64,000 nucleotides of DNA from Sporomusa ovata DSM 2662 (GTDB lineage: Bacteria; Bacillota; Negativicutes; Sporomusales; Sporomusaceae): contig NZ_ASXP01000003.1 in NCBI RefSeq assembly GCF_000445445.1, positions 868,001-932,000 of the forward strand, written 5' to 3'. The position numbers and the translations under genes were made by a program. Below are positions 27,836 through 37,056 of the stretch, piece after piece (position 1 is the first letter of the stretch; every line of letters starts with the position of its first letter). The notes under the pieces were generated by a model. It was not told where the DNA came from. It searched no databases and worked only from the letters and a program-made list of their open reading frames with translations.

Positions 27836-27851
27836 AACCGCTAGCGCGGTT
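27836..27851 (-). terminator. Terminator of the nad operon
   Basis: A short GC stem (AACCGC / GCGGTT, 4-nt loop) is followed on the minus strand by a run of seven T. It lies 30 bp after nadC. Confidence 0.85.
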
Positions 27852-27880
27852 CTTTGTCTTACGTTAAGTCGATGGAATAT

Positions 27881-28711
27881 TCACTCTAATCTCATACTAA
27901 TATCCGCGGCTTTTACCGAGTGGGTAAGCGCGCCGCTGGAAATAATGTCTACTCCCTTTGCCGCCAATTCAGCGATTCGTTCCCCGGTAATATTGCCGGA
28001 TACCTCAATTAATGCCTGACGGTTAATGAGCTTTACAGCCTCTTCTATCATCGGCAGCGGCATGTTATCAAGCATAATCACATCGACACCGGCAAGCAAT
28101 GCCTCCTGAACCTGATTTAAATCTTCAACCTCTACTTCCACCTTACTATATGGCGACATCCTATTACGCACCTTTTGCACAGCTGCCAAAATACCACCTG
28201 CGGCTTTACTATGATTATCCTTAATTAATACCATTGAATCCAGACCATAACGGTGATTTGTACCACCCCCGATAGTAACAGCGTATTTTTCCAGCATGCG
28301 CAACCCTGGTGTAGTTTTGCGAGTGTCGGCAATTAATGTATGTTGATCCCCGCAAGCCTCAACATATTGCCTGGCAGTAGTAGCTACCCCAGTCAGGTGT
28401 TGTAAGAAATTTAAAGCTACCCGCTCCCCGGCCAGCAATGCCCGGGTTGGACCTTGTAACTGCGCAAACTTTTCCCCCTGTTGCACCCAATCACCATCAA
28501 CGTATTGGGGCGTAACTCTCACTCTTTCATCAAGCAGGGCAAATACCCGTGAAAAAACCGGCATTCCTGCCAAAACCATATCTTGTTTTGCAACAAGATA
28601 CCCCTGCGATACATGCTCTTCGGAAAAAATCGCCTCACTTGTCACATCCCCATACCCGATATCCTCAATTAATGCCTGTCGCAACAGTTCATCCAATGCC
28701 AGCTTGTTCAT
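27881..28711 (-). CDS. nadC: Quinolinate phosphoribosyltransferase (carboxylating)
   Basis: A 276-residue enzyme converting quinolinate and PRPP to nicotinate mononucleotide. It has the usual barrel motifs, for example IADTRKTTPGLRMLEKYAV with the TRKT phosphate-binding loop and VEVEVEDLNQV. The ATG at 28711 overlaps the nadB stop in an ATGA arrangement. The upstream ATG at 28735 is rejected because the GGGAAGGGAG ribosome site would lie inside it. It is the last gene of the nadA-nadB-nadC operon. Confidence 0.96.
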   Translation of the reverse strand: MNKLALDELLRQALIEDIGYGDVTSEAIFSEEHVSQGYLVAKQDMVLAGMPVFSRVFALLDERVRVTPQYVDGDWVQQGEKFAQLQGPTRALLAGERVALNFLQHLTGVATTARQYVEACGDQHTLIADTRKTTPGLRMLEKYAVTIGGGTNHRYGLDSMVLIKDNHSKAAGGILAAVQKVRNRMSPYSKVEVEVEDLNQVQEALLAGVDVIMLDNMPLPMIEEAVKLINRQALIEVSGNITGERIAELAAKGVDIISSGALTHSVKAADISMRLE

Positions 28712-30300
28712 TGTATTACCGTCTCCCTTCCCCATTGTTGTAGAATATGTTTCTGAAAATCCTGATCATTTTTCTCCGGGAAATCTATCCGGTAGTGACA
28801 TCCTCTGCTTTCTCTCCTCAGTAATGCTGCTTCCAGCAATAACTCCGCTAGCTGATAAGCATTACAGGCATGATAACTTTGCATGTCATCAGGGGGAATC
28901 ACCGAACTTTTCTTACTGTCACGCACCCACTGCAATGCAGCCTCCAACCCTTTCCCCTGGCGTACCACTCCGGCAGCAAGCTCTAATTTCGTCCGCAGTG
29001 CACTTACGCCATTGTAATTGCCGATATCTTCCATACTACAAGCCAACTGCACAGAATTTATTCTTTTGGCAGGGAAATTATCATTGATACTTGCAGCAAC
29101 CCGGCGGCCAAACACAATCCCTTCAAGCAGCGAATTGCTGGCAAGCCGGTTGGCACCATGAACCCCTGTCGCGGCAGCTTCGCCACATGCATATAAACAA
29201 GCTACATTGGTTTTACCCCAAAGATCGGTCTTAATTCCCCCAATAGTATAATGTGCTGCCGGTGCAATAGGGATAATATCCTGTTCCATAAAATAGTTAT
29301 TTTGGGCAAGTTCGGCATACACTTGCCGGAACCGGTCCATTAAGTATTCTTTGCCAAGATGTCTGGCATCCAAACCAATCGGCTTGCCCCCTTGTTTGCC
29401 TGCCTCCTGCAGCATAGCTCGCGACACTTCATCCCGCGGAGCCAGTTCTCCTGCGGAATGATAGGTTGACATGAATCTTTGCCCGGCTGCATTTAGCAAC
29501 ATAGCACCCTCACCCCGCAGTGCCTCGGTTAACAAAAATACCCTGCCGGATTTTGTGGTAAACGCTGTCGGATGAAACTGAACAAACTCCATATCAGCAA
29601 TAACAGCTCCGGCCCGATAGGCTGCTGCCACACCATCACCATTTGACGAGATTGCATTGGTAGAACGAGCATACAAGCCGCTATATCCACCGGTGGCAAC
29701 AACAACGACCGCAGACCGGTAATAAACGAGTTTACCGGCCAGAACAACCACACAACCACAGCATCCTTCCTGATCTGTCGCTATATCCACCAAATAACAC
29801 GATTCCAAACGGTCGATGTTCGTAGCGGCGTTAACTTTACTTGCTAATAACTCCGCAATGTATTTCCCGGTATAGTCATAGTAATGTACTACCCGGTTAC
29901 GGGAGTGTCCAGCCTCCCTGGTTAACAGCAAACCTTTTTCATTATGGGAAAAACTAGCTCCCAGCGATATCAGAAAATCCAAAGCCTCAGACCCTTCAGA
30001 TGTCAAAACCTTTACCGCTTCCTCCCGGCAAATCCCTTGTCCGACTCGTAACGTGTCCGCAATATGTTCCTCTATCTTATCATCCGGCCCTACCGCTACG
30101 GCCATACCACCCTGCGCTTTATATGTACTGCATTCCGCAAGCGGTTCCTTGCTTACAATAGCCACTTTTAATCTGAAGTCTAATAACAAAGCCGCAGACA
30201 TGCCGGCAATACCTGCGCCGACAATGATAACATCATACTCTTTACTTGCGCTTATGAGCTCATTGTGTTTTGAAGTAAGATAGCCCCTTTCTGACCTCAT
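28708..30300 (-). CDS. nadB: L-aspartate oxidase
   Basis: A 530-residue flavoprotein that oxidises aspartate to iminoaspartate, the substrate of NadA. The FAD-binding Rossmann motif DVIIVGAGIAGMSAALLL is at residues 24-41. The active-site region includes EFVQFHPTAF and LTEALRGEGAML, and a second FAD contact is ACGEAAATGVHGANRLASNSL. A C-terminal helical domain completes the family architecture. Start and stop overlap nadA and nadC as ATGA, so the three genes are translationally coupled. Confidence 0.95.
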   Translation of the reverse strand: MRSERGYLTSKHNELISASKEYDVIIVGAGIAGMSAALLLDFRLKVAIVSKEPLAECSTYKAQGGMAVAVGPDDKIEEHIADTLRVGQGICREEAVKVLTSEGSEALDFLISLGASFSHNEKGLLLTREAGHSRNRVVHYYDYTGKYIAELLASKVNAATNIDRLESCYLVDIATDQEGCCGCVVVLAGKLVYYRSAVVVVATGGYSGLYARSTNAISSNGDGVAAAYRAGAVIADMEFVQFHPTAFTTKSGRVFLLTEALRGEGAMLLNAAGQRFMSTYHSAGELAPRDEVSRAMLQEAGKQGGKPIGLDARHLGKEYLMDRFRQVYAELAQNNYFMEQDIIPIAPAAHYTIGGIKTDLWGKTNVACLYACGEAAATGVHGANRLASNSLLEGIVFGRRVAASINDNFPAKRINSVQLACSMEDIGNYNGVSALRTKLELAAGVVRQGKGLEAALQWVRDSKKSSVIPPDDMQSYHACNAYQLAELLLEAALLRRESRGCHYRIDFPEKNDQDFQKHILQQWGRETVIQ

Positions 30301-31202
30301 GCCAACTCCAGCATGAGGGTGAGCGTATGTCGCGCTTTTTCTGCAATTGTCTCGTCTACATTAATTTCGTAACGGTTATTTAGTAAAGCATCATAAATAC
30401 TCTGCTGTCTTGTCTTCTTCATATTCGGACATACCAGGCCAGAATGAAGCAAAATAAACTGTTTTTCCGGACAAACAGTTCTTAATTTACACAAAACACC
30501 TACTTCTGTACCAATAACAAAGACCTCTGCCGGTGAATTTTCGACATAGCGGATAATCTCCGACGTACTGCCCACAAAATCAGCCAATTTTACCACAGCA
30601 GGAATACACTCCGGATGAATCAGAATCTTGGCTTCAGGATATCGCTGTCTTACCTGGGTTACATTTTCAGTCTTTACCTTCGCATGGGTGACACAACATC
30701 CTTGCCACAAAATCAGCTCTTTATCCGGCAATTGTTTTGCTATATAATCGCCTAAGTTTTCATCAGGAATAAAAATCACTTTCGACCCAGGCAATGATGC
30801 TACAACCTTGACTGCATTTGCAGATGTGCAACATATATCACTTTCCGCCTTTACCTCAACCGATGAATTAACATAGCAAACAACCGGCACACCTGGATGC
30901 TGAGACTTAAGCTCTCTCACATTCTCAGCGGTAATAGTATCAGCCAATGGACAACCCGCATCAATCTCCGGCAATAATACAACCTTATCAGGCGAGAGTA
31001 TCTTTGCTGTCTCAGCCATAAAGCGAACACCGCAAAAAACAATACCATCACTCTCTATTTCTGCCGCAACTTTACTCAAGTAGAAGGAGTCACCAACATA
31101 ATCCGCAACTTCTTGCACTTCGTCCAGTTGATAGTTATGTGCCAGGATAAGAGCATTCCGTTTTCGTTTTAGATTCTCTATTTCTTCTTTTAGCTCTGTC
31201 AA
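30297..31202 (-). CDS. nadA: Quinolinate synthase
   Basis: A 301-residue 4Fe-4S enzyme condensing iminoaspartate with dihydroxyacetone phosphate to quinolinate. Cluster cysteines are expected in IVFCGVRFMAETA, WQGCCVTHAKV and GLVCPNMKKT. I place the start at the TTG at 31202, because AGGAGG lies 10 nt upstream and the protein then begins MTELKEEIENL. The longer ATG start at 31250 would include this site as coding sequence. It is first gene of nadABC, behind a promoter with an overlapping palindrome. Confidence 0.95.
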   Translation of the reverse strand: MTELKEEIENLKRKRNALILAHNYQLDEVQEVADYVGDSFYLSKVAAEIESDGIVFCGVRFMAETAKILSPDKVVLLPEIDAGCPLADTITAENVRELKSQHPGVPVVCYVNSSVEVKAESDICCTSANAVKVVASLPGSKVIFIPDENLGDYIAKQLPDKELILWQGCCVTHAKVKTENVTQVRQRYPEAKILIHPECIPAVVKLADFVGSTSEIIRYVENSPAEVFVIGTEVGVLCKLRTVCPEKQFILLHSGLVCPNMKKTRQQSIYDALLNNRYEINVDETIAEKARHTLTLMLELA

Positions 31203-31263
31203 GGTATTTGTTCCTCCTAAAAAAAGTTCCCTAGGTATTATGATTACCATTACTCATATACCT

Positions 31264-31293
31264 ATTCTATCTCTATGACAAGACAACTGTCAA
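31264..31293 (-). promoter_or_regulatory. Candidate promoter of the nad operon
   Basis: On the minus strand, TTGACA (31293-31288) and TAGAAT (31269-31264) are 18 nt apart, a good housekeeping-type promoter about 60 bp upstream of the nadA start codon. The -35 box lies within the adjoining palindrome. Confidence 0.6.
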
Positions 31294-31303
31294 GACAGTT
31301 GTC
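31282..31303. promoter_or_regulatory. Perfect palindrome overlapping the nad promoter, possible NiaR operator
   Basis: GACAACTGTC-AA-GACAGTTGTC is a perfect 10+2+10 inverted repeat that covers the -35 hexamer of the nadA promoter. NiaR, the niacin-responsive repressor of Firmicutes, is known to control nadABC operons through palindromes of broadly similar ACA-TGT-GACA-TGT pattern. The link is by position and resemblance only; no niaR gene is in the window. Confidence 0.55.
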
Positions 31304-31350
31304 AGGACTTACTTTAGTGATATACGCCTGCGCTATTTGACACAAAAATA

Positions 31351-31380
31351 GTCAGGCATATGCTAAAGCATATACCTGAC
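31351..31380 (-). terminator. Terminator of the LCP gene
   Basis: A 13-bp stem with one mismatch (GTCAGGCATATGC / GCATATACCTGAC, 4-nt loop) is followed by TATTTTT on the minus strand, 36 bp after the LCP gene. Confidence 0.85.
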
Positions 31381-31415
31381 TAGTGGCGTAACAACCTTAG
31401 TCACCCAATTTCCTG

Positions 31416-32804
31416 TTAATTTGCATAGTCTTTCCCGACTATTACCTGCACCACATTCGCCCGGCTGCTATCATTATTAATCTGCAGCGCATAATTGAAA
31501 GGCAAACCTGTTAACTTGCCGCTTGCTTCATTGCTATTGGCAACAACCAGGGTGTTTTTATTGCCAGAACCAGAACCGGATACACTGACAACATTATAGC
31601 CCTGACCTCTGAGAGTAGCTGCCATTTTCTCACCAGCGCCAGTAATACCGCTGGCATTAATTACCTCAAACTGCAACTTGCCGCTGGCAGCTACCGCCTT
31701 ACTTTCAGGCACTTTCGCCTTTTCTGTGGTCGATGGCTTATTTTGTACCTTAGAGTCAGTTACAGCAGGTTTTGGAATATCCTTGGTTTCAACCGGTTTC
31801 TTAGGCAACTCAACAATTTTCATTTCTTTCGGAATAGAACGCTCATATTGACTTGCCGTAGTACGCACCTCGGCGAAATACTTATCATCTGTTGTAACGC
31901 CCTGCGATGCGGCTACATAGGCTCGCAGTTCGGTTATGTCAGGCAGCCAATAACTAACATCATCAATATATGCCGGTTTCCCTGGCACCATAGCTGCCTT
32001 CAGTCCAGTCTTGCCAGCATCATTTAACAATTTAGCCAGCTTAATCATATCAGCTGTTGTCATATCAGTCGTAACCGCGGCATTTACCTCCCGGATGATG
32101 CTTGGTACCCGAGGCAGGATAAATGGACTGGTCACTTCGTCAAGCAAGGCCTTGAGGAATTTTTGTTGGCGGGCAATCCGGCCAATATCGCCTTCTTCAT
32201 CCCGGTAACGCACATATTTTATGGCTGTACGTCCATCCAGTTTTTGTTCGCCAGGCTGCAGATCAATCACCAGGTTGTCATAGGGGTCTTCATAATACAT
32301 GCGTTTTTCGACATTGATAGTCACGCCACCGACAGCATCGACAATTTTATTGAAGGCAGCGAAGTTAATAAGCACATAGTAGTCCATTGGAATACCCAGC
32401 AAATCCTCGACAGCCTTCTGCGATAGTTTATGACCGCCGTAGGCATAAGCATGGTTAATTTTATCCCAGCCGTTGCCAGGAATTTTGACCCTGGTATCAC
32501 GCGGTACTGACAGTAAAGACACTTGTTTTGTCGAAGTATCTACTGTAACAACCATCATAGTGTCCGAACGGCCAACATCATCACTGCGTTCATCAACACC
32601 CATTACCAAAATATTAACCTTGTGCGGCAACCCGACAACCTCGGCGCCAACCCGCCGGGCTTTTTCAAATGTGCCGCCAGTTGCCCAATAATAAGTGGCA
32701 CCTGCTACACTAACAAATAAAAGAAAACAGGTTAATATAAGTAAAAACCGGTTGCGCCGGGTTTTACGCTGATCCGTAATCCGTTTTTCGAGGCGTGATG
32801 CCAT
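31416..32804 (-). CDS. LytR-CpsA-Psr family protein with C-terminal LytR_C domain
   Basis: A 462-residue protein. A basic N-terminus and a single membrane helix (residues 20-42) precede the extracytoplasmic LCP catalytic domain (VNILVMGVDERSDDVGRSDTMMVV; later KINHAYAYGG and KYVRYRDEEGDIGRIARQQ). A Pro/Lys-rich linker (about 325-370) and a LytR_C domain (LQFEVINASGITGAGEKMA) follow. LCP proteins transfer undecaprenyl-linked polymers such as teichoic acids or capsule to the cell wall. Conserved Asp and Arg residues of the active site are visible. It is monocistronic with its own terminator. Confidence 0.9.
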   Translation of the reverse strand: MASRLEKRITDQRKTRRNRFLLILTCFLLFVSVAGATYYWATGGTFEKARRVGAEVVGLPHKVNILVMGVDERSDDVGRSDTMMVVTVDTSTKQVSLLSVPRDTRVKIPGNGWDKINHAYAYGGHKLSQKAVEDLLGIPMDYYVLINFAAFNKIVDAVGGVTINVEKRMYYEDPYDNLVIDLQPGEQKLDGRTAIKYVRYRDEEGDIGRIARQQKFLKALLDEVTSPFILPRVPSIIREVNAAVTTDMTTADMIKLAKLLNDAGKTGLKAAMVPGKPAYIDDVSYWLPDITELRAYVAASQGVTTDDKYFAEVRTTASQYERSIPKEMKIVELPKKPVETKDIPKPAVTDSKVQNKPSTTEKAKVPESKAVAASGKLQFEVINASGITGAGEKMAATLRGQGYNVVSVSGSGSGNKNTLVVANSNEASGKLTGLPFNYALQINNDSSRANVVQVIVGKDYAN

Positions 32805-32861
32805 GACACAATCACCCTTTCCTCATCCTTTTACAACATTTTACTTTAATCACACAACAAG

Positions 32862-32888
32862 ATAAGCCCCCTAGCACTGGGGGCTTAT
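32862..32888 (-). terminator. Terminator-like hairpin after the GH18 gene
   Basis: The stem ATAAGCCCC / GGGGGCTTAT lies between the GH18 gene end and the LCP gene start, with the minus-strand flank TCTTGTTGTG. The weak T tract makes its efficiency uncertain. Confidence 0.6.
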
Positions 32889-32995
32889 TCTAAAGTATAG
32901 CAAAAAATGTAGTTTCAGGTCAAGGATTTTTTTAATCGCTTTGTTGTAAAAATTTATATCTTTTATTTGTAACGCATTGGCTGGGTCAAAACCCA

Positions 32996-34093
32996 TTACT
33001 GTCCTTTAGGAAACTTTTTGTCGATAGTTCCCCATATTTCAGGCTGCTCCTGGCCTAAGCGCCAGATAGCAATGCCGGCCGGGTTATATTTGGCCACAAT
33101 ATCCAGTTTAGCGGCTGTACTTTTGTTATTCTCAAACCAGACTTCATGGTCCTTGTATTTAAACCATGGGGCCTGAGCTTTGTCATCATAATTTATTGTT
33201 GCACCGTTCTTTTCCGCTAAGACAATGGCATCAACATATTTTATGGTCTCACCCTTTTTGCCTACCCAATCATAGCCATAGGCACTGACACCAATAATAA
33301 CCTTATGCGGACCACCACATTTCTCGATAGCATATTTGATATTTTTATCATACCAGTCGACTGGTGCGATGGGACCCGGCTCAGAGGTAGCCCAGTGGTT
33401 GTCATAGGTCATGATCTGCAGAAAATCGGCATTGGCAGCTAGCTGCGGATAGTCATAGGCACCTGATACGTCTTCCGCCACGTCTACCCTGGGAAAAACG
33501 GAAATAATGAGCAATTTGTTGATTGCCTTCATCTTGGGATAAAGTTCAGCCATGAAGGCTGTCAGATTGTCTTTATGTTTTGGCGGCAGTAGCTCAAAAT
33601 CAATATTAATGCCGTCATAGCCTTTTTCCTGAACCATCTTAATAATACTGTCTGTTACCTTGGTTCGGATGGCCGGATCTCCCAGGACTGCATCAGTTGA
33701 TCCGGTTTTATTTGTTACCAGCGGGTACATTTTAAGACCCAGTTGACGAGCTGTGTCATAAACCAACTGGCTATCCTTGGCTTCCAGCGTACCGTCATTG
33801 GTAGCTCTATACCAGAAAGGGCCGACTGCCGACATGCTCTTGGCATGGGCTTTCATACTGGGAAAGGAGCCTGTTTGATCCGGTGTTCCCGGCCAAGGAT
33901 TCTCATAATAACCAATAACCATCCGCGCCGGCATGACAACATTGCCTGGCGCACCCGGACCAGCCTGATCACCAGGCAGCAGCTTAGGAGCCGGTTTGTT
34001 TGCCGTATTGCAACCACCGGCAACAACGGCAGCAATAACAAAGAGAATAAGAAGAACACTTGTGATTACCTTGTAGTATGTATTAACACGCAA
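32996..34093 (-). CDS. Glycoside hydrolase family 18 lipoprotein
   Basis: A 365-residue secreted lipoprotein with a GH18 (chitinase-like) barrel. The TTG start at 34093 has AAGGGTG 6 nt upstream and gives a signal peptide ending in the lipobox AAVVAGGC. The catalytic motif is YDGINIDFELL, in which the Glu is the acid/base. The family in Firmicutes includes spore-cortex and peptidoglycan N-acetylglucosaminidases, so action on cell-wall glycan is more likely than on chitin. A C-terminal IAIWRLGQEQPEIW segment is characteristic of this subgroup. It lies between an aminotransferase and the LCP gene. Confidence 0.85.
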   Translation of the reverse strand: MRVNTYYKVITSVLLILFVIAAVVAGGCNTANKPAPKLLPGDQAGPGAPGNVVMPARMVIGYYENPWPGTPDQTGSFPSMKAHAKSMSAVGPFWYRATNDGTLEAKDSQLVYDTARQLGLKMYPLVTNKTGSTDAVLGDPAIRTKVTDSIIKMVQEKGYDGINIDFELLPPKHKDNLTAFMAELYPKMKAINKLLIISVFPRVDVAEDVSGAYDYPQLAANADFLQIMTYDNHWATSEPGPIAPVDWYDKNIKYAIEKCGGPHKVIIGVSAYGYDWVGKKGETIKYVDAIVLAEKNGATINYDDKAQAPWFKYKDHEVWFENNKSTAAKLDIVAKYNPAGIAIWRLGQEQPEIWGTIDKKFPKGQ

Positions 34094-34189
34094 AACTGTC
34101 ACCCTTTCCGTTCTATTGTTGATTTGCATCAATAATAGTATTGGCTGGGTGACAGTTCTTATGCCTGGCAATTTTTTGTCTATGTCCGG

Positions 34190-35362
34190 TTACTTGGGCA
34201 GCTTGGTTGTTAACACCTGGGCAACATGTTTTAAAGTTTCCCATTTTTTGCAGAAACAAAACCGGACTTGGCGGCTGCCTTTGGTTTTATCCGCATAAAA
34301 CGAGGAACCTGGCACAGTAGCCACACCTGTCAATTCAATTAGTTTGCGGCTAAAGGCAGTATCATCGGTTATTCCTAAACGCGCCATGACATCACTGGCA
34401 TCAGTAAGTACATAATATGCGCCTTGGGGCAGTTCGCATTTAAACCCGGCTTGGCGCAAGGCGTCCAAAACAAAATTGCGGGCTTCACCATAATGATTTT
34501 TTAATCCCTCATAGTATTCCGGCCCATAGGTCATAGCCTCAGCAGCAGCATGTTGAAGCGGCGTGGGCGCTCCAACAGTAAAGAAATCATGCACTTTACG
34601 GATGCGCTTAGTAATTTCCGGCGCGGCGATAGCCCAACCCACCCGCCAACCAGTGACCGAATAGGTCTTGGAAATGGAATTAATCGTGATTGTCCGCTCA
34701 GCCATACCTGGCAGAGAGGCAATTGATACATGCCTGGTACCGTCGTAGAGAATATGCTCATAGATTTCATCAGCGACAGCATAGGTATCCCATTTGATGC
34801 ACAGAGCAGCGATTTCCGCAAGCTCTTCCTTGCTAAATACCTTGCCTGTCGGATTATTGGGCGTATTAATGATGATGGCTTTCGTCTTTTCATTGAAAGC
34901 AGCTGCCAACTCTTCTGCCAAATAGTGCCAGTCAGGTCCATACAAGGTTACATAGCGTGGCGTAGCTCCTGATAAAATAGAATCCGGGCCGTAATTTTCA
35001 TAAAACGGCTCAAAAATAATGATTTCGTCGCCAGGGTTAATAAGCGCCTTCAACGTGGCAATCATGGCCTCAGTGGCACCACAGGTGACGGTAATATCGG
35101 TCTTAGGATTGCATTCGATGTGATTGTACTCACGAACCTTTCGGCTGATGGCCTCTCTGAGCTCAGGCTCACCAAAGGTTACCGGGTACTGGTTAAATCC
35201 CGCCTGGATAGCACGGATGGCCGCTTCCTGAACAGCTTTAGGACTTTCAAAGTCTGGAAAGCCCTGCGACAAGTTATAGCCACCTGCTTCATCACAGATG
35301 CGAGTCATTTCCCGAATGACTGATTCGGAAAAAGTTTCGGTAATTTGGGATAATTTTTTCAT
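34190..35362 (-). CDS. PLP-dependent aminotransferase, class I fold type I
   Basis: A 390-residue aminotransferase. The PLP lysine is in SISKTYSVTGWRVGW, with the substrate-binding NTPNNPTGKV, DEIYEHI and a C-terminal VRFCFCK region containing the carboxylate-binding Arg. It resembles the aspartate/aromatic and methionine/kynurenine aminotransferase group. The ATG at 35362 has GGAGG 6 nt upstream. It is 16 bp after the ABC ATPase gene and so forms the last gene of a transporter operon, which suggests it acts on the imported compound or a product derived from it. The true substrate is unknown. Confidence 0.88.
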   Translation of the reverse strand: MKKLSQITETFSESVIREMTRICDEAGGYNLSQGFPDFESPKAVQEAAIRAIQAGFNQYPVTFGEPELREAISRKVREYNHIECNPKTDITVTCGATEAMIATLKALINPGDEIIIFEPFYENYGPDSILSGATPRYVTLYGPDWHYLAEELAAAFNEKTKAIIINTPNNPTGKVFSKEELAEIAALCIKWDTYAVADEIYEHILYDGTRHVSIASLPGMAERTITINSISKTYSVTGWRVGWAIAAPEITKRIRKVHDFFTVGAPTPLQHAAAEAMTYGPEYYEGLKNHYGEARNFVLDALRQAGFKCELPQGAYYVLTDASDVMARLGITDDTAFSRKLIELTGVATVPGSSFYADKTKGSRQVRFCFCKKWETLKHVAQVLTTKLPK

Positions 35363-35378
35363 AGCTGACCTCCGTGAT

Positions 35379-36176
35379 TTACGTATTGGTATTAGCAGCT
35401 TTCCACGCTTCTTCCCTGATAAGCCCCATGACTTCCTTTTTAATGCGGATAAAGTCATCAGTAAGTTTTAGATCAAAGGTACGTTCATTAGGCAGCTCCA
35501 CATTGATTTTTGCCTTGATCTTCCCTGGTCGGGCAGTCATTACATAGATGGTGTCGCCAAGAAAGACAGCTTCATCAACATCATGAGTAACGAAAAGAAT
35601 GGTCTTATGGGACTCATCCCACACACTTAAGAGTAATTCCTGCATAACCGTCCGTGTCTGGGCATCAAGGGCCCCGAATGGCTCATCCATTAACAGCACT
35701 TCAGGATCATTGGCCAAAGCACGGGCAATAGCCACCCGTTGCTTCATACCGCCTGACAAGTCGCGAGGGAAAAAGGTCTCAAAGCCTCTGAGACCAATCT
35801 TTTCAATATAATGATCGGAAACCTCGGTGCGCTCTTGTTTACTTTTACCAGCAACATCCAACCCAAATTCAATGTTTTCCCGCACAGTCAACCACGGAAA
35901 CAGGGTATAGGTTTGGAATACCATGCCCCGGTCACTCCCTGGCCCGGTTATTTCCCGCCCGTCAAGGAGTACCCGGCCTGAAGTCGGTTCTTCCAGACCG
36001 GCAACAATTTTCAAAATAGTCGATTTGCCGCAGCCTGAGGGACCGAGTATGGTAACAAACTCACTGGGCTTGACAGTAAAACTGGCCTCGGCCAAGGCAA
36101 TAACCTGACGCTCTTTGCCAGTAAATATTTTGCTTACACCATCAATGATTACTTTATCTTGCGTCATTTCTGTCAT
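35379..36176 (-). CDS. ABC transporter ATP-binding protein, nitrate/sulfonate/taurine type
   Basis: A 265-residue ATPase with Walker A GPSGCGKST, signature LSGGMKQRVAIARAL, Walker B VLLMDEPFGALD and a switch His in LFVTHDVDEAVF, characteristic of the SsuB/TauB/NrtD subfamily. The ATG at 36176 has AGGAGG 8 nt upstream and begins 1 bp after the permease stop codon. It powers the importer formed with the permease and lipoprotein encoded upstream. Confidence 0.92.
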   Translation of the reverse strand: MTEMTQDKVIIDGVSKIFTGKERQVIALAEASFTVKPSEFVTILGPSGCGKSTILKIVAGLEEPTSGRVLLDGREITGPGSDRGMVFQTYTLFPWLTVRENIEFGLDVAGKSKQERTEVSDHYIEKIGLRGFETFFPRDLSGGMKQRVAIARALANDPEVLLMDEPFGALDAQTRTVMQELLLSVWDESHKTILFVTHDVDEAVFLGDTIYVMTARPGKIKAKINVELPNERTFDLKLTDDFIRIKKEVMGLIREEAWKAANTNT

Positions 36177-36177
36177 G

Positions 36178-36978
36178 CTACCGTCCTCCTTTTCCCATCC
36201 AGGGGAACATCCTGGCATATAACCATTTAAATACAATATCAATAACAATGCCAATAACACCAATTACAATAATACCAACAATAATATTGCCTGTTTTCAA
36301 AAACCGTTGGGCCTGCATAATCATAAATCCCAGGCCGGAACCGGCAGCCACAATCTCCGCCACAACCAGGTAGGTCCACGCCCAGCCAAAAGCAATTCGC
36401 AGCGTGTCCACAATACCCGGCATACTTGCCGGCAGAATAATCCGGCGAAAAACGCCCCAGCGGGAAACGCCCAGGGTATACGCAGTATCAATCAGGTCAT
36501 GAGCGACATTCTTGGTCACATCCATAATCATCAGTGCCAGGGGAAAAAAGGTACCAAAAAATATGACGGCAATTTTTTCACTCTCGCCAATACCCAGCCA
36601 CAGAATAAATAACGGAATAAAAGCCGAGGCCGGCATATAGCGAATAAAGCTAAGCATGGGCTCGGCCAACGCCTCACAGACCTTGAGACTGCCCATCATA
36701 ATCCCCAGAGGTACAGCAATCACGGCAGCCAGCAAAAAACCAACAGTCACCCTGAACACACTGGCCCAAATATCATTCATTAAATCGAATTCAGAAAATA
36801 AGACAACCCCGTCTTTTACCACCTTATCCGGTGACGGTAAAAACATGGGGGGAATCAAGTCGCTATAGGTAAGCGCCGACCAGATGACAGCAAGCAAAGC
36901 AAAGGTCAATGCGCTCAAGGCAATATATAAAGGCGCAGGAATATCTGCTTTTGGTGTAAAAAGTTTGCATTTGACCAT
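36178..36978 (-). CDS. ABC transporter permease, nitrate/sulfonate/taurine type
   Basis: A 266-residue inner-membrane protein with about six helices and the binding-protein-dependent permease loop. The EAA-like motif (DTAYTLGVSRWGVFRRIILPASMPGIVDTLRIAFGWAW) contacts the ATPase. It is homologous to SsuC/TauC. It sits between the substrate-binding protein gene and the ATPase gene. Confidence 0.92.
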   Translation of the reverse strand: MVKCKLFTPKADIPAPLYIALSALTFALLAVIWSALTYSDLIPPMFLPSPDKVVKDGVVLFSEFDLMNDIWASVFRVTVGFLLAAVIAVPLGIMMGSLKVCEALAEPMLSFIRYMPASAFIPLFILWLGIGESEKIAVIFFGTFFPLALMIMDVTKNVAHDLIDTAYTLGVSRWGVFRRIILPASMPGIVDTLRIAFGWAWTYLVVAEIVAAGSGLGFMIMQAQRFLKTGNIIVGIIVIGVIGIVIDIVFKWLYARMFPWMGKGGR

Positions 36979-37000
36979 CGTTCATCCTCCTTAATTTGTA

Positions 37001-37039
37001 AAGGCCGCGTAGAAGCGCTGACGCCTCTAGCGCGGCCTT
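37001..37039 (-). other. Intercistronic hairpin within the ABC operon
   Basis: A long near-perfect stem (AAGGCCGCG-TAGA-GCG / CGC-TCTA-CGCGGCCTT) with a CTGA loop lies between the substrate-binding protein gene and the permease gene. It lacks a poly-T tail, so it looks like an RNA-processing or stability hairpin that allows more binding protein than permease, rather than a full terminator. Confidence 0.65.
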
Positions 37040-37056
37040 AAACCTTCGCTAGTATC

